This document shows, piece by piece, positions 46,192 to 53,214 of a DNA stretch of 53,214 bases; the first letter of the stretch is position 1, and the number at the start of each line of letters is the position of its first letter. A model generated the notes under the pieces. The model saw nothing but the letters and a program-made list of their open reading frames with translations. It was not told the origin of the DNA and did no database searches. The DNA lies in NCBI GenBank assembly GCA_021776925.1, contig JAJFFB010000160.1:1-53214 (forward strand), in the 5' to 3' direction. The position numbers and the translations under genes are program-made. The stretch is from Planctomycetota bacterium (GTDB lineage: Bacteria > Planctomycetota > UBA1135).

Positions 46192-48198
46192 CTAAATGTT
46201 GGGCACGATCAGGTCGGCGCTGATATCGCTGCCCTCACGCACCACCACGTCTTTGCTGCTGCCAGGAGTCGAGCCGGGGAAGAAGAAGGCGCTCGAATCC
46301 TCGCGCATCGCGCTGACCTCGTAGATCCCGGGCATCAGGGCACCGAAGCTGTAGCGCCCGAGCGCGTCGGATATGGACTTCTTGTTCAGGAAGCCGTTGT
46401 TGGTGCTCTTCAGGCTGAGAAAAACCGCGGCCCCGGCGGCGGCATCGCCGGCGCGCGAACGCACCAACCCAGAGATCGTCGAGCCACGTTCCAGGCGCAC
46501 TTCGCCGGCGTTGCTCTGCCCGCCGGTCTGCACGTAGATACCGACGTAGGTGGACAGCAGCCCGGGCGAGGAGACTTCGAGCTGGTGATCGCCGGGGAAG
46601 GCGTCCTTGAGGACGAATCGACCATCGGCGCCGCTGCGCGTACTGCTGGCGGGAACGTTGTTGGGATCGCCAACCACCGCACCGAAGAGGGTGTGCTGGT
46701 TCCAGGGATTGAAGTCCTGGCCGCGCAGGGTGATCACCGCGCCGTTCAGCGCACGGCCGTTCTCGTCACTGACCTTGCCGATGACGGTGCCGCCGAGTTC
46801 GAGTTCGGCGTTGATGTCGGTGACCTCTTCGCGATCGACAAAGAACCCAGGCGTGTAGGTGGGTGCGTAGCCAGGCGCGGTGACCAGCAGGACGTAACTG
46901 CCGCGATCGATCTCGGGAAAGAGATACACGCCGCCGGGGTCGGCGACGCTCATCTGTTTGCCGGTCATGCCGAACTGGGCGGTGCCCTTGTTGACCCGGT
47001 ACAGCTCGAGGCTGAAGCTGGAGACCGGCTGCCCACGCGGATCGGTGACCGTGCCGCTGACCCGGCCTTTCTGGCGCATGACGAAAACCAGGTCGTCACG
47101 CCCGGTGCGGATGTGGCTCATGCGCGCCATCGCATAGCCATCGGCGAGGACCGAAATACCGTAGGTGCCCTCGGGCAGGCCGCGCAGTTCGAAGGTGCCG
47201 TCGTCGGCGCTGGTGGCGCGCGCCTGGTAGATCGGCCGCGGCCGCGTGCGCGCGCCGGCGACCACCGCCCCGGCGACTGGATTGCCCTCTTCGTCGCGAA
47301 CGATGCCGGCCAGGCGGAATTCGGCGCCGAGGACCAGATCGTGCTGCCGTTCCCACTCTTCGCCGACGCACTGCACCGCGTTGGCGACCGCCGAGGCATA
47401 GCCCTCGAGAGTGGCTTCGAGCTGGTAGATGCCCTGAGCGAGGTGCTCGAAGCGATAGCGGCCGTCGGCTCCGGACTTGACCCGGCGTAGCCGCCCGACC
47501 TTTTCCTGGTGCGAGAGGAAGGGCCCCTCGTCGAGGCCGCCGTGCATGAAGGCGCTCTGCAGCTGGATCACCACTTCGGCTCCGGCCAGCGCGGCGCCGA
47601 CTTCGTCGGTCACACTGCCTTCGACCCAGTAGCCCTCGCTCAGCACGATGGTCTGCAGTTCCTGGCTTTCGCCGCGGATGGCGCGCAACGGCACCCCTTC
47701 GACCGGGGCGTATTTGGCGTGGTAGACCCACATGCCGTATTCGGTGCCCGCGGGCAGACGGCGGAAGCTGTAGTAGCCGTCGGCGTCGGTCAGCGCGGTG
47801 CGCCGGTCCAGGTCCTTGAAGTCGGGGGAGCTGAAGGGCCCGGCCATCGAGGCGCGTTCGGTGAGCAGCACCGAAGCCCCGGGCACCGGCGCGTTGGCGC
47901 CGTTGACAACGCGACCGCGCACCTCGGCGCCGAGCACCGTCGGGCTGACCGGCTGGTCGTTGCTGTCGACTTCGATGCGCGTGGGATCGGGACTGCGCAC
48001 CGCAGGGTCGCGATCGGAGTCGTCGATGGCGATATCAGGCTGGACCGGGCCCTGCGCCTGCACCGGGTTGCCAGCGTCGATCTCGATCGGTTTGTTCGAC
48101 GCCGGATCCAGCAGGATGACCGCCGCAATGGCGATCACGCCCAGCAGGACGATCAGAGCTACCACCAGGGGTAGCTGGCCTCTTTCTTGCGAATGCAT
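46192..48198 (-). CDS. Membrane-anchored carboxypeptidase-regulatory-like repeat protein
   Basis: 668 residues from ATG at 48198. An N-terminal transmembrane helix (residues ~8-33, LPLVVALIVLLGVIAIAAVILL) is followed by an Asp/Pro linker to ~85. About six carboxypeptidase-regulatory-like domains follow, each with a VxGxVxDxxGxPVxGAxV opening: EVRGRVVNGANAPVPGASV, VEGSVTDEVGAALAGAEVV, LAGIVRDEEGNPVAGAVV, VSGTVTDPRGQPVSSF, VIGKVSDENGRALNGAVI and ISGLVRSRAGDAAAGAAV. It ends with a domain of Pro-Gly-Ser-Ser type. It has the same architecture as the 1036-residue protein at 41032 with fewer repeats. Predicted to be periplasmic or surface, with no enzyme motif. TATCCT lies 42 nt upstream. Confidence 0.87.
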   Translation of the reverse strand: MHSQERGQLPLVVALIVLLGVIAIAAVILLDPASNKPIEIDAGNPVQAQGPVQPDIAIDDSDRDPAVRSPDPTRIEVDSNDQPVSPTVLGAEVRGRVVNGANAPVPGASVLLTERASMAGPFSSPDFKDLDRRTALTDADGYYSFRRLPAGTEYGMWVYHAKYAPVEGVPLRAIRGESQELQTIVLSEGYWVEGSVTDEVGAALAGAEVVIQLQSAFMHGGLDEGPFLSHQEKVGRLRRVKSGADGRYRFEHLAQGIYQLEATLEGYASAVANAVQCVGEEWERQHDLVLGAEFRLAGIVRDEEGNPVAGAVVAGARTRPRPIYQARATSADDGTFELRGLPEGTYGISVLADGYAMARMSHIRTGRDDLVFVMRQKGRVSGTVTDPRGQPVSSFSLELYRVNKGTAQFGMTGKQMSVADPGGVYLFPEIDRGSYVLLVTAPGYAPTYTPGFFVDREEVTDINAELELGGTVIGKVSDENGRALNGAVITLRGQDFNPWNQHTLFGAVVGDPNNVPASSTRSGADGRFVLKDAFPGDHQLEVSSPGLLSTYVGIYVQTGGQSNAGEVRLERGSTISGLVRSRAGDAAAGAAVFLSLKSTNNGFLNKKSISDALGRYSFGALMPGIYEVSAMREDSSAFFFPGSTPGSSKDVVVREGSDISADLIVPNI

Positions 48199-48240
48199 GC
48201 GTGAATCGAGCGGGTGCTCAGGTCGGCTCGCTCTGCTTCC

Positions 48241-48246
48241 AGGATA
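48241..48246 (-). promoter_or_regulatory. TATCCT -10-like element for the 668-residue repeat protein
   Basis: Minus-strand TATCCT, 42 nt before the ATG at 48198, in a 200-bp divergent region. Weak support on its own. Confidence 0.3.
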
Positions 48247-48386
48247 CCCCCATTCGGCCGCGGGCCGGGGGTGGACCGCCGGCACAGAGGGCTGGCCGCG
48301 TCAACTCTTCGTCAAATTTTGCCGCCTCCCTGAATCCGGCCATTTCAGCACCCGCACAGGTCGGTTGGAAGCCGCGGCAGCGCTTC

Positions 48387-48392
48387 TATCAT
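48387..48392 (+). promoter_or_regulatory. TATCAT -10-like element, leaderless-type, for pgi
   Basis: TATCAT, then CCTGCC and the ATG at 48399 (6-nt gap). There is no Shine-Dalgarno. Confidence 0.5.
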
Positions 48393-48398
48393 CCTGCC

Positions 48399-49787
48399 AT
48401 GGCGATCCATCTAGACCTTGCCGGACTGTTCGGCGCTGGCGACGACGGCCTGCTCTCCCGCGAGCGCTTCGATGCCGCCTACGAACGTGCTGCCCAGGTG
48501 CGGGATCAGCATCTGCAGGCGCGCCCCGAGTGGCGTGGCCTCGGCGAGCGCGAGGAATTCCTGGCCGAATGCCGCACCCGCGCCCGCGAGGTGCTCGACC
48601 AGGACGGCATGGACGCCTTCGTCGTTCTCGGCATCGGCGGTTCCGCGCTCGGCAATCAGGCGCTGCTCGCCGCGCTGGCCCCGGTCTACCAGGAGTGGGC
48701 GCCGAGCCCCGGCCATCCGCGCTGCTTCGTGCCCGACAGCATCGATCCGGACTGGATCGGCGCCCTGCTCGAGCAGGTGCCGGCCGAGCGCTGCCACTTC
48801 AACGTGATCTCGAAGTCCGGCGGCACCATCGAGACTTCGGCCGAGTTCCTGGTCTGCTTCGAGGCGCTGCGTCGTGCCCTCGGTTCCGACGAGGAAGCGC
48901 GCAAACACTTCACCATCACCACCGACCCTGCGCACGGGCATTTTCGCAAGCTGTGCAACGACCTCGGCTTCGCCAGCCTGACGGTGCCGCCCGGCGTGGG
49001 TGGGCGATTTTCGGTCCTGACCTCGGTCGGTCTGTTCACCGCCGAGATGGCGGGATTGGATGCGCAGAGCATGCTCGAGGGTGCCGCGCGCGTCGACCGC
49101 AACCTGGCGGGTTGCAGCGCCACCGAAGACGTGGCGCTGGCCTACGCGCTGGCCCACGTCCTCTACACCGAAGACGGCAAGGGGGTGCACGTGCATTTTC
49201 CCTACAGCCACCGGGCGCGTCTGCTGGCCGACTGGTACCAGCAGCTGTGGGCCGAGTCGTTGGGCAAGAAACACGACGTCGACGGCGCGGTGGTGCACCG
49301 CGGCGCCACCCCGGTCAAGGCGGTCGGGCCGACCGACCAGCATTCGCAGGTGCAGCTCTACGTCGAAGGGCCGCACGACAAGGTCTTCACCATGCTCAAG
49401 CTCGGTCGTTTCGAGCGCGACATCGAGATCGGCGAACCCTTCACCCAATCGCCAGCCTTTGAACACCTGCGCGGCAAACGCCTCGACGCGCTGGTCGAAG
49501 CCGAACGCATGGGTACCGAGATCGCGCTGGTCGAGGCCGGCCGCCCGGTGTGTACTTTGGAATTGTGCAAGCTCGACGCCTTCCACGTCGGCCAGTACTT
49601 CATGTTCATGCAGATCGCGACGGCCTACGCCGGTGGCCTGCTGCGTGTCGATCCCTTTGACCAGCCCGGTGTCGAGGCCGGCAAGGTGGCGGCGCTGGCG
49701 CTGATGGGTTGTGGGGAATACCAGCAACGGGCCGCGGAGATCCGCCAGCGCCAGGCCGATCGCTCGGTTTTCGTGCTTTCAGCCTGA
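48399..49787 (+). CDS. pgi: Glucose-6-phosphate isomerase
   Basis: 462 residues from ATG at 48399, the short bacterial (Bacillus-type) form. Phosphosugar-binding motifs are VVLGIGGSALGNQALL, VISKSGGTIETSAEFLVCF, the substrate-binding HFTITTDPAHGHFRKLC, and GRFSVLTSVGLFTAEMAG. Late segments are GPTDQHSQVQLYVEGPHDKVF and the C-terminal PFDQPGVEAGK with the catalytic Lys. It interconverts glucose-6-phosphate and fructose-6-phosphate in glycolysis and gluconeogenesis. It is divergent from the repeat protein gene and is followed by the FG-GAP genes. Confidence 0.97.
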   Translation: MAIHLDLAGLFGAGDDGLLSRERFDAAYERAAQVRDQHLQARPEWRGLGEREEFLAECRTRAREVLDQDGMDAFVVLGIGGSALGNQALLAALAPVYQEWAPSPGHPRCFVPDSIDPDWIGALLEQVPAERCHFNVISKSGGTIETSAEFLVCFEALRRALGSDEEARKHFTITTDPAHGHFRKLCNDLGFASLTVPPGVGGRFSVLTSVGLFTAEMAGLDAQSMLEGAARVDRNLAGCSATEDVALAYALAHVLYTEDGKGVHVHFPYSHRARLLADWYQQLWAESLGKKHDVDGAVVHRGATPVKAVGPTDQHSQVQLYVEGPHDKVFTMLKLGRFERDIEIGEPFTQSPAFEHLRGKRLDALVEAERMGTEIALVEAGRPVCTLELCKLDAFHVGQYFMFMQIATAYAGGLLRVDPFDQPGVEAGKVAALALMGCGEYQQRAAEIRQRQADRSVFVLSA

Positions 49788-49830
49788 GGCGGCCTTTTTG
49801 AAATTCTGCGTAACAAGCGCGAGGGGGGAG

Positions 49831-49855
49831 CGAAGAGCGCTGCAGACGCTCTTCG
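49831..49855 (+). terminator. Hairpin between pgi and the first FG-GAP gene
   Basis: CGAAGAGCG (49831-49839) and CGCTCTTCG (49847-49855) enclose a 7-nt loop, ending 17 nt before the FG-GAP ATG. No T-run follows, so a pgi terminator is only one reading; a leader hairpin controlling the FG-GAP gene is the other. Confidence 0.45.
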
Positions 49856-49872
49856 TCACCATCTTCGCTACC

Positions 49873-51444
49873 ATGAACCAAATCCCTCTTTCGCACCCCT
49901 CTGGGCTGCTTTTTGCGGCCTATTCCTTTCTTCTCCTGTGCCCCGGTCTGGCTGCCGCCCAGCAGCCTCACCGCGTCCTGCAAGGCGCTCAGGCCGACGA
50001 TTTCCTCGGCCAGGATGAGATCGCTTTCGCAGGAGACATCGACGGAGATGGCTTCGACGATCTCCTGACCGGTCTCAACGGCTGGGAAAAAGGCAATCAG
50101 AAGCACTTCCGCGTCTACTCCGGCGCCGACGGCTCGGTCCTGCGCCAGTGGACCTTCGGCGGCGCCCTCGGGGCGCAGGCGTGGTCGTGCAGCCCGGCCG
50201 GCGACGTCGACGGCGACGGCGTGCCCGACGTGGTCCTTGGTGGACGCAGCGACGCCGACTCCTTCGTGCGCGTGATGTCCGGCGCCGACGGCAGCGAGAT
50301 CTGGAACTGGCCGGCGCTGAGCACCGGGGCGATCGGGCGTGAGGTGCGCGGCGGCGGCGACGTCGACTGCGACGGCGTGCCCGACGTGATCGCCCGCGAC
50401 AACGACAGCTCCACGGCCGAGAGCAACGTCAACGTCTATTCGGGCGCAACCGGGCAGCTGCTGTATCAATATCGCAACGCTACCAACTGGCCGGTGTGGC
50501 ACCAGTCCTTCGGCCGTTCGCTGGACTTCGCCGGTGACGTCAACGGCGACGGCTGCGACGACTTCATCGTCGGCGACCGCGACAGCTATTTCTTTGGCAA
50601 CAAAGAAGGCAACGCGGTGGTGTTCTCTGGCGCCGACGGCAGCGAGTTGTTCAACTTCCCGGGCTGGCAGTACCACAGCCACTTCGGCGACACCGTGGCC
50701 GGTCCAGGCGACGTCAATGGTGACGGTGTGCCCGACATCGCCGTCGGCACACCGATGTACGACGGCGCCGTGGACGAATCCGGCCTGGTGCGCATCTACT
50801 CCGGCCTCGACGGCGCCCTATTGCACGAATGGGAAGGCGAGGATTCCTTCGGCGATTTCGGCTTCTGGATCGCCGCCGCCGGCGACGTCAACGGCGACAG
50901 CCGCGGCGATCTGGTGATCTTCGGCGACCTCGACGCCAATGGTGATCTGATGTGCCGGGTCTACTCCGGCGCCGATGGTTCGGTGCTGACCACGCAGAGC
51001 GGCAGCGTCGCCAGCGGCTATGGCAAGGCGATCGCCGGCGGCGGCGATGCCAACGGCGATGGCTGGCCCGATTTCGCCGTCAGCGCCCCTTTGGCCGACG
51101 GCACCGCCGGCAGCATCTTCATCTACCCGGGCAGCCCGGTGCTCACCGTCGAGCCCTTGAGCGCCGGCCAGGACGGCGACTTCGGGGTCGAGTTCTTCGC
51201 GCCAGGCGCTCCCACCTGGCTGGCCTACAGCACCGTAGGGGTGGGCATCTTCATGCTGCCGCAGCTGGGCATCGATCTGGATCTGGCCAGCCCGATGCTG
51301 GGTGCGGGCCCTGACCTCAGCGACGTCGGCGGTGCGCACAACTGGACCTTGTCGATTCCTGCGGGGGCCAGTGGGGTGACCCTGTGGCTGCAGGCGGTGC
51401 AATCCGGCCTGAAGACCAACCTGGTTTCCCAGCAGGTGCTTTAG
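49873..51444 (+). CDS. Secreted FG-GAP seven-bladed propeller protein with shared C-terminal domain (copy 1)
   Basis: 523 residues from ATG at 49873. Signal peptide residues 1-28 ends ...LAAAQ. Seven FG-GAP/integrin-type blades follow, each with a DxDxDG calcium loop: GDIDGDGFDDLL, GDVDGDGVPDVVLG, GDVDCDGVPDVIA, GDVNGDGCDDFIVG, GDVNGDGVPDIAVG, GDVNGDSRGDLVI and GDANGDGWPDFAVS. They should form a calcium-stabilised beta-propeller. Residues ~430-523 are the C-terminal domain (FFAPGAPTWLAYS ... ASGVTLWLQAVQ) shared with the copy downstream and, more distantly, with the S8 and M28 peptidases. Likely an extracellular adhesin or binding protein. Confidence 0.92.
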   Translation: MNQIPLSHPSGLLFAAYSFLLLCPGLAAAQQPHRVLQGAQADDFLGQDEIAFAGDIDGDGFDDLLTGLNGWEKGNQKHFRVYSGADGSVLRQWTFGGALGAQAWSCSPAGDVDGDGVPDVVLGGRSDADSFVRVMSGADGSEIWNWPALSTGAIGREVRGGGDVDCDGVPDVIARDNDSSTAESNVNVYSGATGQLLYQYRNATNWPVWHQSFGRSLDFAGDVNGDGCDDFIVGDRDSYFFGNKEGNAVVFSGADGSELFNFPGWQYHSHFGDTVAGPGDVNGDGVPDIAVGTPMYDGAVDESGLVRIYSGLDGALLHEWEGEDSFGDFGFWIAAAGDVNGDSRGDLVIFGDLDANGDLMCRVYSGADGSVLTTQSGSVASGYGKAIAGGGDANGDGWPDFAVSAPLADGTAGSIFIYPGSPVLTVEPLSAGQDGDFGVEFFAPGAPTWLAYSTVGVGIFMLPQLGIDLDLASPMLGAGPDLSDVGGAHNWTLSIPAGASGVTLWLQAVQSGLKTNLVSQQVL

Positions 51445-51469
51445 GGAGTAGGATGGCAGGTGCTTCGCC

Positions 51470-51493
51470 GAAGGAAACGGTCCTTCCTTTTTT
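51470..51493 (+). terminator. Hairpin plus T-run just before the second FG-GAP gene
   Basis: GAAGGA (51470-51475) and TCCTTC (51481-51486) enclose AACGG and are followed by CTTTTTT (51487-51493). The ATG of the next gene comes 2 nt later. The shape is that of a weak intrinsic terminator for the first copy. Its position means transcription of the second copy must read through it or start within it. Confidence 0.55.
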
Positions 51494-51495
51494 CG

Positions 51496-53064
51496 ATGAA
51501 CCAATTCCCGCACCTGCCTTTCTCGCGGTCGCTGTTGGCCGCTCTTTCAATCCCCCTTGTGACCGCGCCTGGCGCGGCCCAGGAGCCGCACCGGGTGCTG
51601 CAGGGGGTGCAGCCCAATGATTTCCTCGGCCAGGACGAGATCGCCTTCGTCGGCGACCTCGACGGCGATGGCTTCGATGACCTGCTGACCGGCTTGAACG
51701 GCTGGCAGCAGAGCGAGTTGAAAAATTTCCGCGTCTACTCCGGCGCCGACGGTTCGGTGCTGCGTGAGTGGATCATCGGAGGTCCGCTCGGCGCAGTGGC
51801 GTGGTCGTGCAGTCCGGCCGGCGACGTCGATGGCGACGGCGTGCCCGACGTGGTGCTTGGTGCGCGCAGCGACGCCGAGAGTTCGGTGCGCGTGATGTCC
51901 GGCGCCGATGGCAGCGAGATCTGGAAGTGGCTGCCGCTGAGCACCGGCATGATCGGCCGCGAAGTGCGCGGCGGCGGCGACGCCGACGGCGACGGCGTGC
52001 CCGACGTGATCGCGCGAGAGAACGACCTGGTCACCAAGGAGAGCAACGTCTACGTCTACTCCGGGGCGACCGGCCTGATCCTGCATCAATTCCTCAACTC
52101 GACCAATTGGCCCGAGTGGCAGTCCTCCTTCGGACGCGCGCTGGACTTCGCCGGCGACGTCAACGGCGACGGCTTCGACGACATCATCGTCGGCGACCGC
52201 GACAGTTACGCGCTCGGCGTCAAGGTGGGCAAGGCCACCGTGTTCTCCGGAGCCGATGGCAGTGAGTTGTACGCCTTCCCCGGCAACCAGCACCACAGTC
52301 ACTTCGGCGACACCGTCGCCGGTCTGGGGGACATGAACGGGGACGGTGTCGACGACGTCGCCGTCGGCACGCCCAAATACAACGGGATTGCCGACGAGAC
52401 CGGACTGGTGCACGCCTACTCCGGCCTCGACGGCAGCCTGTTGTACGCCTGGGAGGGCGAGGTCTCCTTCGGCGATTTCGGCTTCTGGATCGACGGCGCC
52501 GGTGACGTCAACGGTGACGGCCGCGCCGACCTGGTGATCTTCGGCGACCTCGATGTCAACGGCGATCTGATGTGCCGGGTCTACTCCGGCGCCGACGGTG
52601 CGGTGCTGACCACGCAGAGCGGCAGCGTCGCCAGCGGCTACGGCAAGGCGATCGCCGGGGATGGCGACTCCAATGGCGACGGTTGGCCCGATTTTGCCGT
52701 CAGCGCTCCCAAGGCCGATGGCAACGCCGGCAGCATCTACATCTACCCGGGTGGTCCGGTGCTTCAGGTCGGACCGCTGAGCGCGGGCCAGAACGGCGCC
52801 TTCGCGGTCGAGTTCTTCGTGCCTTCAGTGCCTACCTGGCTGGCCTACAGCACTCTAGGCCCAGGCACCTTTCCACTACCACAGCTGGGCGTGGTTCTGG
52901 ACCTGGCCAGCCCGCTGCTGGGAGCGGGCCCCGATTTCACCGACGCCACCGGCGCCCACGACTGGACGCTGCCGGTTCCGTCAGGAGCCAGCGGAGTGAC
53001 CCTGTGGTTGCAGGCCGTGCAGCCTGGATTGAAGACCAACCGAGTGACCGAAGTCGTTCTCTAG
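51496..53064 (+). CDS. Secreted FG-GAP seven-bladed propeller protein with shared C-terminal domain (copy 2)
   Basis: 522 residues from ATG at 51496. Signal peptide 1-27 ends ...TAPGAAQ. It is a tandem paralogue of the preceding protein with nearly the same layout: a conserved first blade starting at NDFLGQDEIAFVGDLDGDGFDDLLTG, seven DxDxDG loops, and the C-terminal domain FFVPSVPTWLAYS ... ASGVTLWLQAVQPGLKTN. Blades 3 to 5 differ most, which suggests diversification of the binding face. The copies are 51 bp apart and similar enough at DNA level to recombine. It is convergent with the partial gene at the right edge. Confidence 0.92.
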   Translation: MNQFPHLPFSRSLLAALSIPLVTAPGAAQEPHRVLQGVQPNDFLGQDEIAFVGDLDGDGFDDLLTGLNGWQQSELKNFRVYSGADGSVLREWIIGGPLGAVAWSCSPAGDVDGDGVPDVVLGARSDAESSVRVMSGADGSEIWKWLPLSTGMIGREVRGGGDADGDGVPDVIARENDLVTKESNVYVYSGATGLILHQFLNSTNWPEWQSSFGRALDFAGDVNGDGFDDIIVGDRDSYALGVKVGKATVFSGADGSELYAFPGNQHHSHFGDTVAGLGDMNGDGVDDVAVGTPKYNGIADETGLVHAYSGLDGSLLYAWEGEVSFGDFGFWIDGAGDVNGDGRADLVIFGDLDVNGDLMCRVYSGADGAVLTTQSGSVASGYGKAIAGDGDSNGDGWPDFAVSAPKADGNAGSIYIYPGGPVLQVGPLSAGQNGAFAVEFFVPSVPTWLAYSTLGPGTFPLPQLGVVLDLASPLLGAGPDFTDATGAHDWTLPVPSGASGVTLWLQAVQPGLKTNRVTEVVL

Positions 53065-53087
53065 CCTCTGCGCGAATCTGGCCCCTT

Positions 53088-53214
53088 TCATTGGCCGTAA
53101 GTGTGCATCCACTCGGGCCAGCGCCAGTACAAAAGCTGCTCCGGCAGATAGCGCCCCGAGACCACCCCCAGCGCCTGCGCCGGCGTCACCCGCGTGCGCA
53201 CCGTCACCCCGCGC
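53088..53214 (-). CDS. C-terminal 41 codons of an unidentified minus-strand gene
   Basis: An open frame enters from the right edge and stops at TGA (53090-53088). The visible tail reads GVTVRTRVTPAQALGVVSG, then RYLPEQLLYWRWPEWMHTYGQ. It is too short to name. It lies 23 bp from the convergent FG-GAP gene. Codon use (GC-rich third positions) supports it being real. Confidence 0.55.
   Translation of the reverse strand, partial: RGVTVRTRVTPAQALGVVSGRYLPEQLLYWRWPEWMHTYGQ

Noticed and set aside
49873-53064. Tandem FG-GAP copies as an assembly duplication artefact
   Set aside because: The copies differ throughout (signal peptides, middle blades, intergenic DNA), so they are genuine diverged paralogues.

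Overview
The window is GC-rich and densely packed. Its gene content points to a Planctomycetota-like bacterium of a deep, poorly studied lineage. The supporting features are a DUF1080 (3-keto-disaccharide hydrolase) lipoprotein, a DUF1570-like protein, FG-GAP secreted proteins, large carboxypeptidase-regulatory-like repeat proteins, a type II pseudopilin and many signal-peptide-bearing proteins. The phylum is an inference from gene content; no rRNA or ribosomal marker is present. I found no tRNA, rRNA, CRISPR array, transposase or prophage gene, so this looks like core chromosome.

Layout. 1-4.0 kb (minus): a DUF1570-like secreted protein running off the left edge, a pseudopilin, an unknown secreted protein, and exonuclease III. 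4.1-10.6 kb (plus): ALDH7-type aldehyde dehydrogenase, DUF1080 lipoprotein, and both subunits of adenosylcobalamin-dependent methylmalonyl-CoA mutase in tight succession. 10.5-16.8 kb: LtaS/MdoB-like transferase (minus), MeaB chaperone GTPase (plus), GMC oxidoreductase and ATP-dependent PEP carboxykinase (minus). 16.9-20 kb: sodium/solute symporter, SnoaL-like lipoprotein, YchF. 20-26.5 kb: S8 peptidase, dithiol glutaredoxin, a BolA / monothiol glutaredoxin / HMG-CoA-lyase-like operon, and an M28 peptidase. 26.8-31.5 kb: Gly-rich lipoprotein, HAD phosphatase, PanB, aldo/keto reductase, ModA-like binding protein. 31.5-40 kb (minus): biotin carboxylase, YejM/PbgA-like membrane protein, DUF1579 protein, GcdA-like carboxyltransferase, biotin carrier, Nudix hydrolase, phosphodiesterase. 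40-48.2 kb: EamA transporter, two large repeat proteins, a small secreted protein, M28-PDZ peptidase. 48.4-53.2 kb (plus): glucose-6-phosphate isomerase and two tandem FG-GAP propeller proteins, then the 3' end of one minus-strand gene.

How it fits together. The mutase subunits, MeaB, biotin carboxylase, biotin carrier and carboxyltransferase could together carry propionyl-CoA through methylmalonyl-CoA to succinyl-CoA, with PEP carboxykinase and the isomerase leading on to gluconeogenesis. The carboxylase is unusual: its transferase resembles glutaconyl-CoA decarboxylase alpha, and its carrier has a degenerate first biotinyl-like domain.

Most notable signals: (1) a shared ~100-residue C-terminal domain on four otherwise unrelated secreted proteins; (2) TANNNT -10-like hexamers 6-8 nt from the start codon of nine genes, suggesting widespread leaderless transcription; (3) twelve G/C homopolymers of 8-11 nt, including G11 at codons 9-12 of a transporter gene; (4) an HMG-CoA-lyase homologue lacking the catalytic Cys; (5) the odd acyl-CoA carboxylase.
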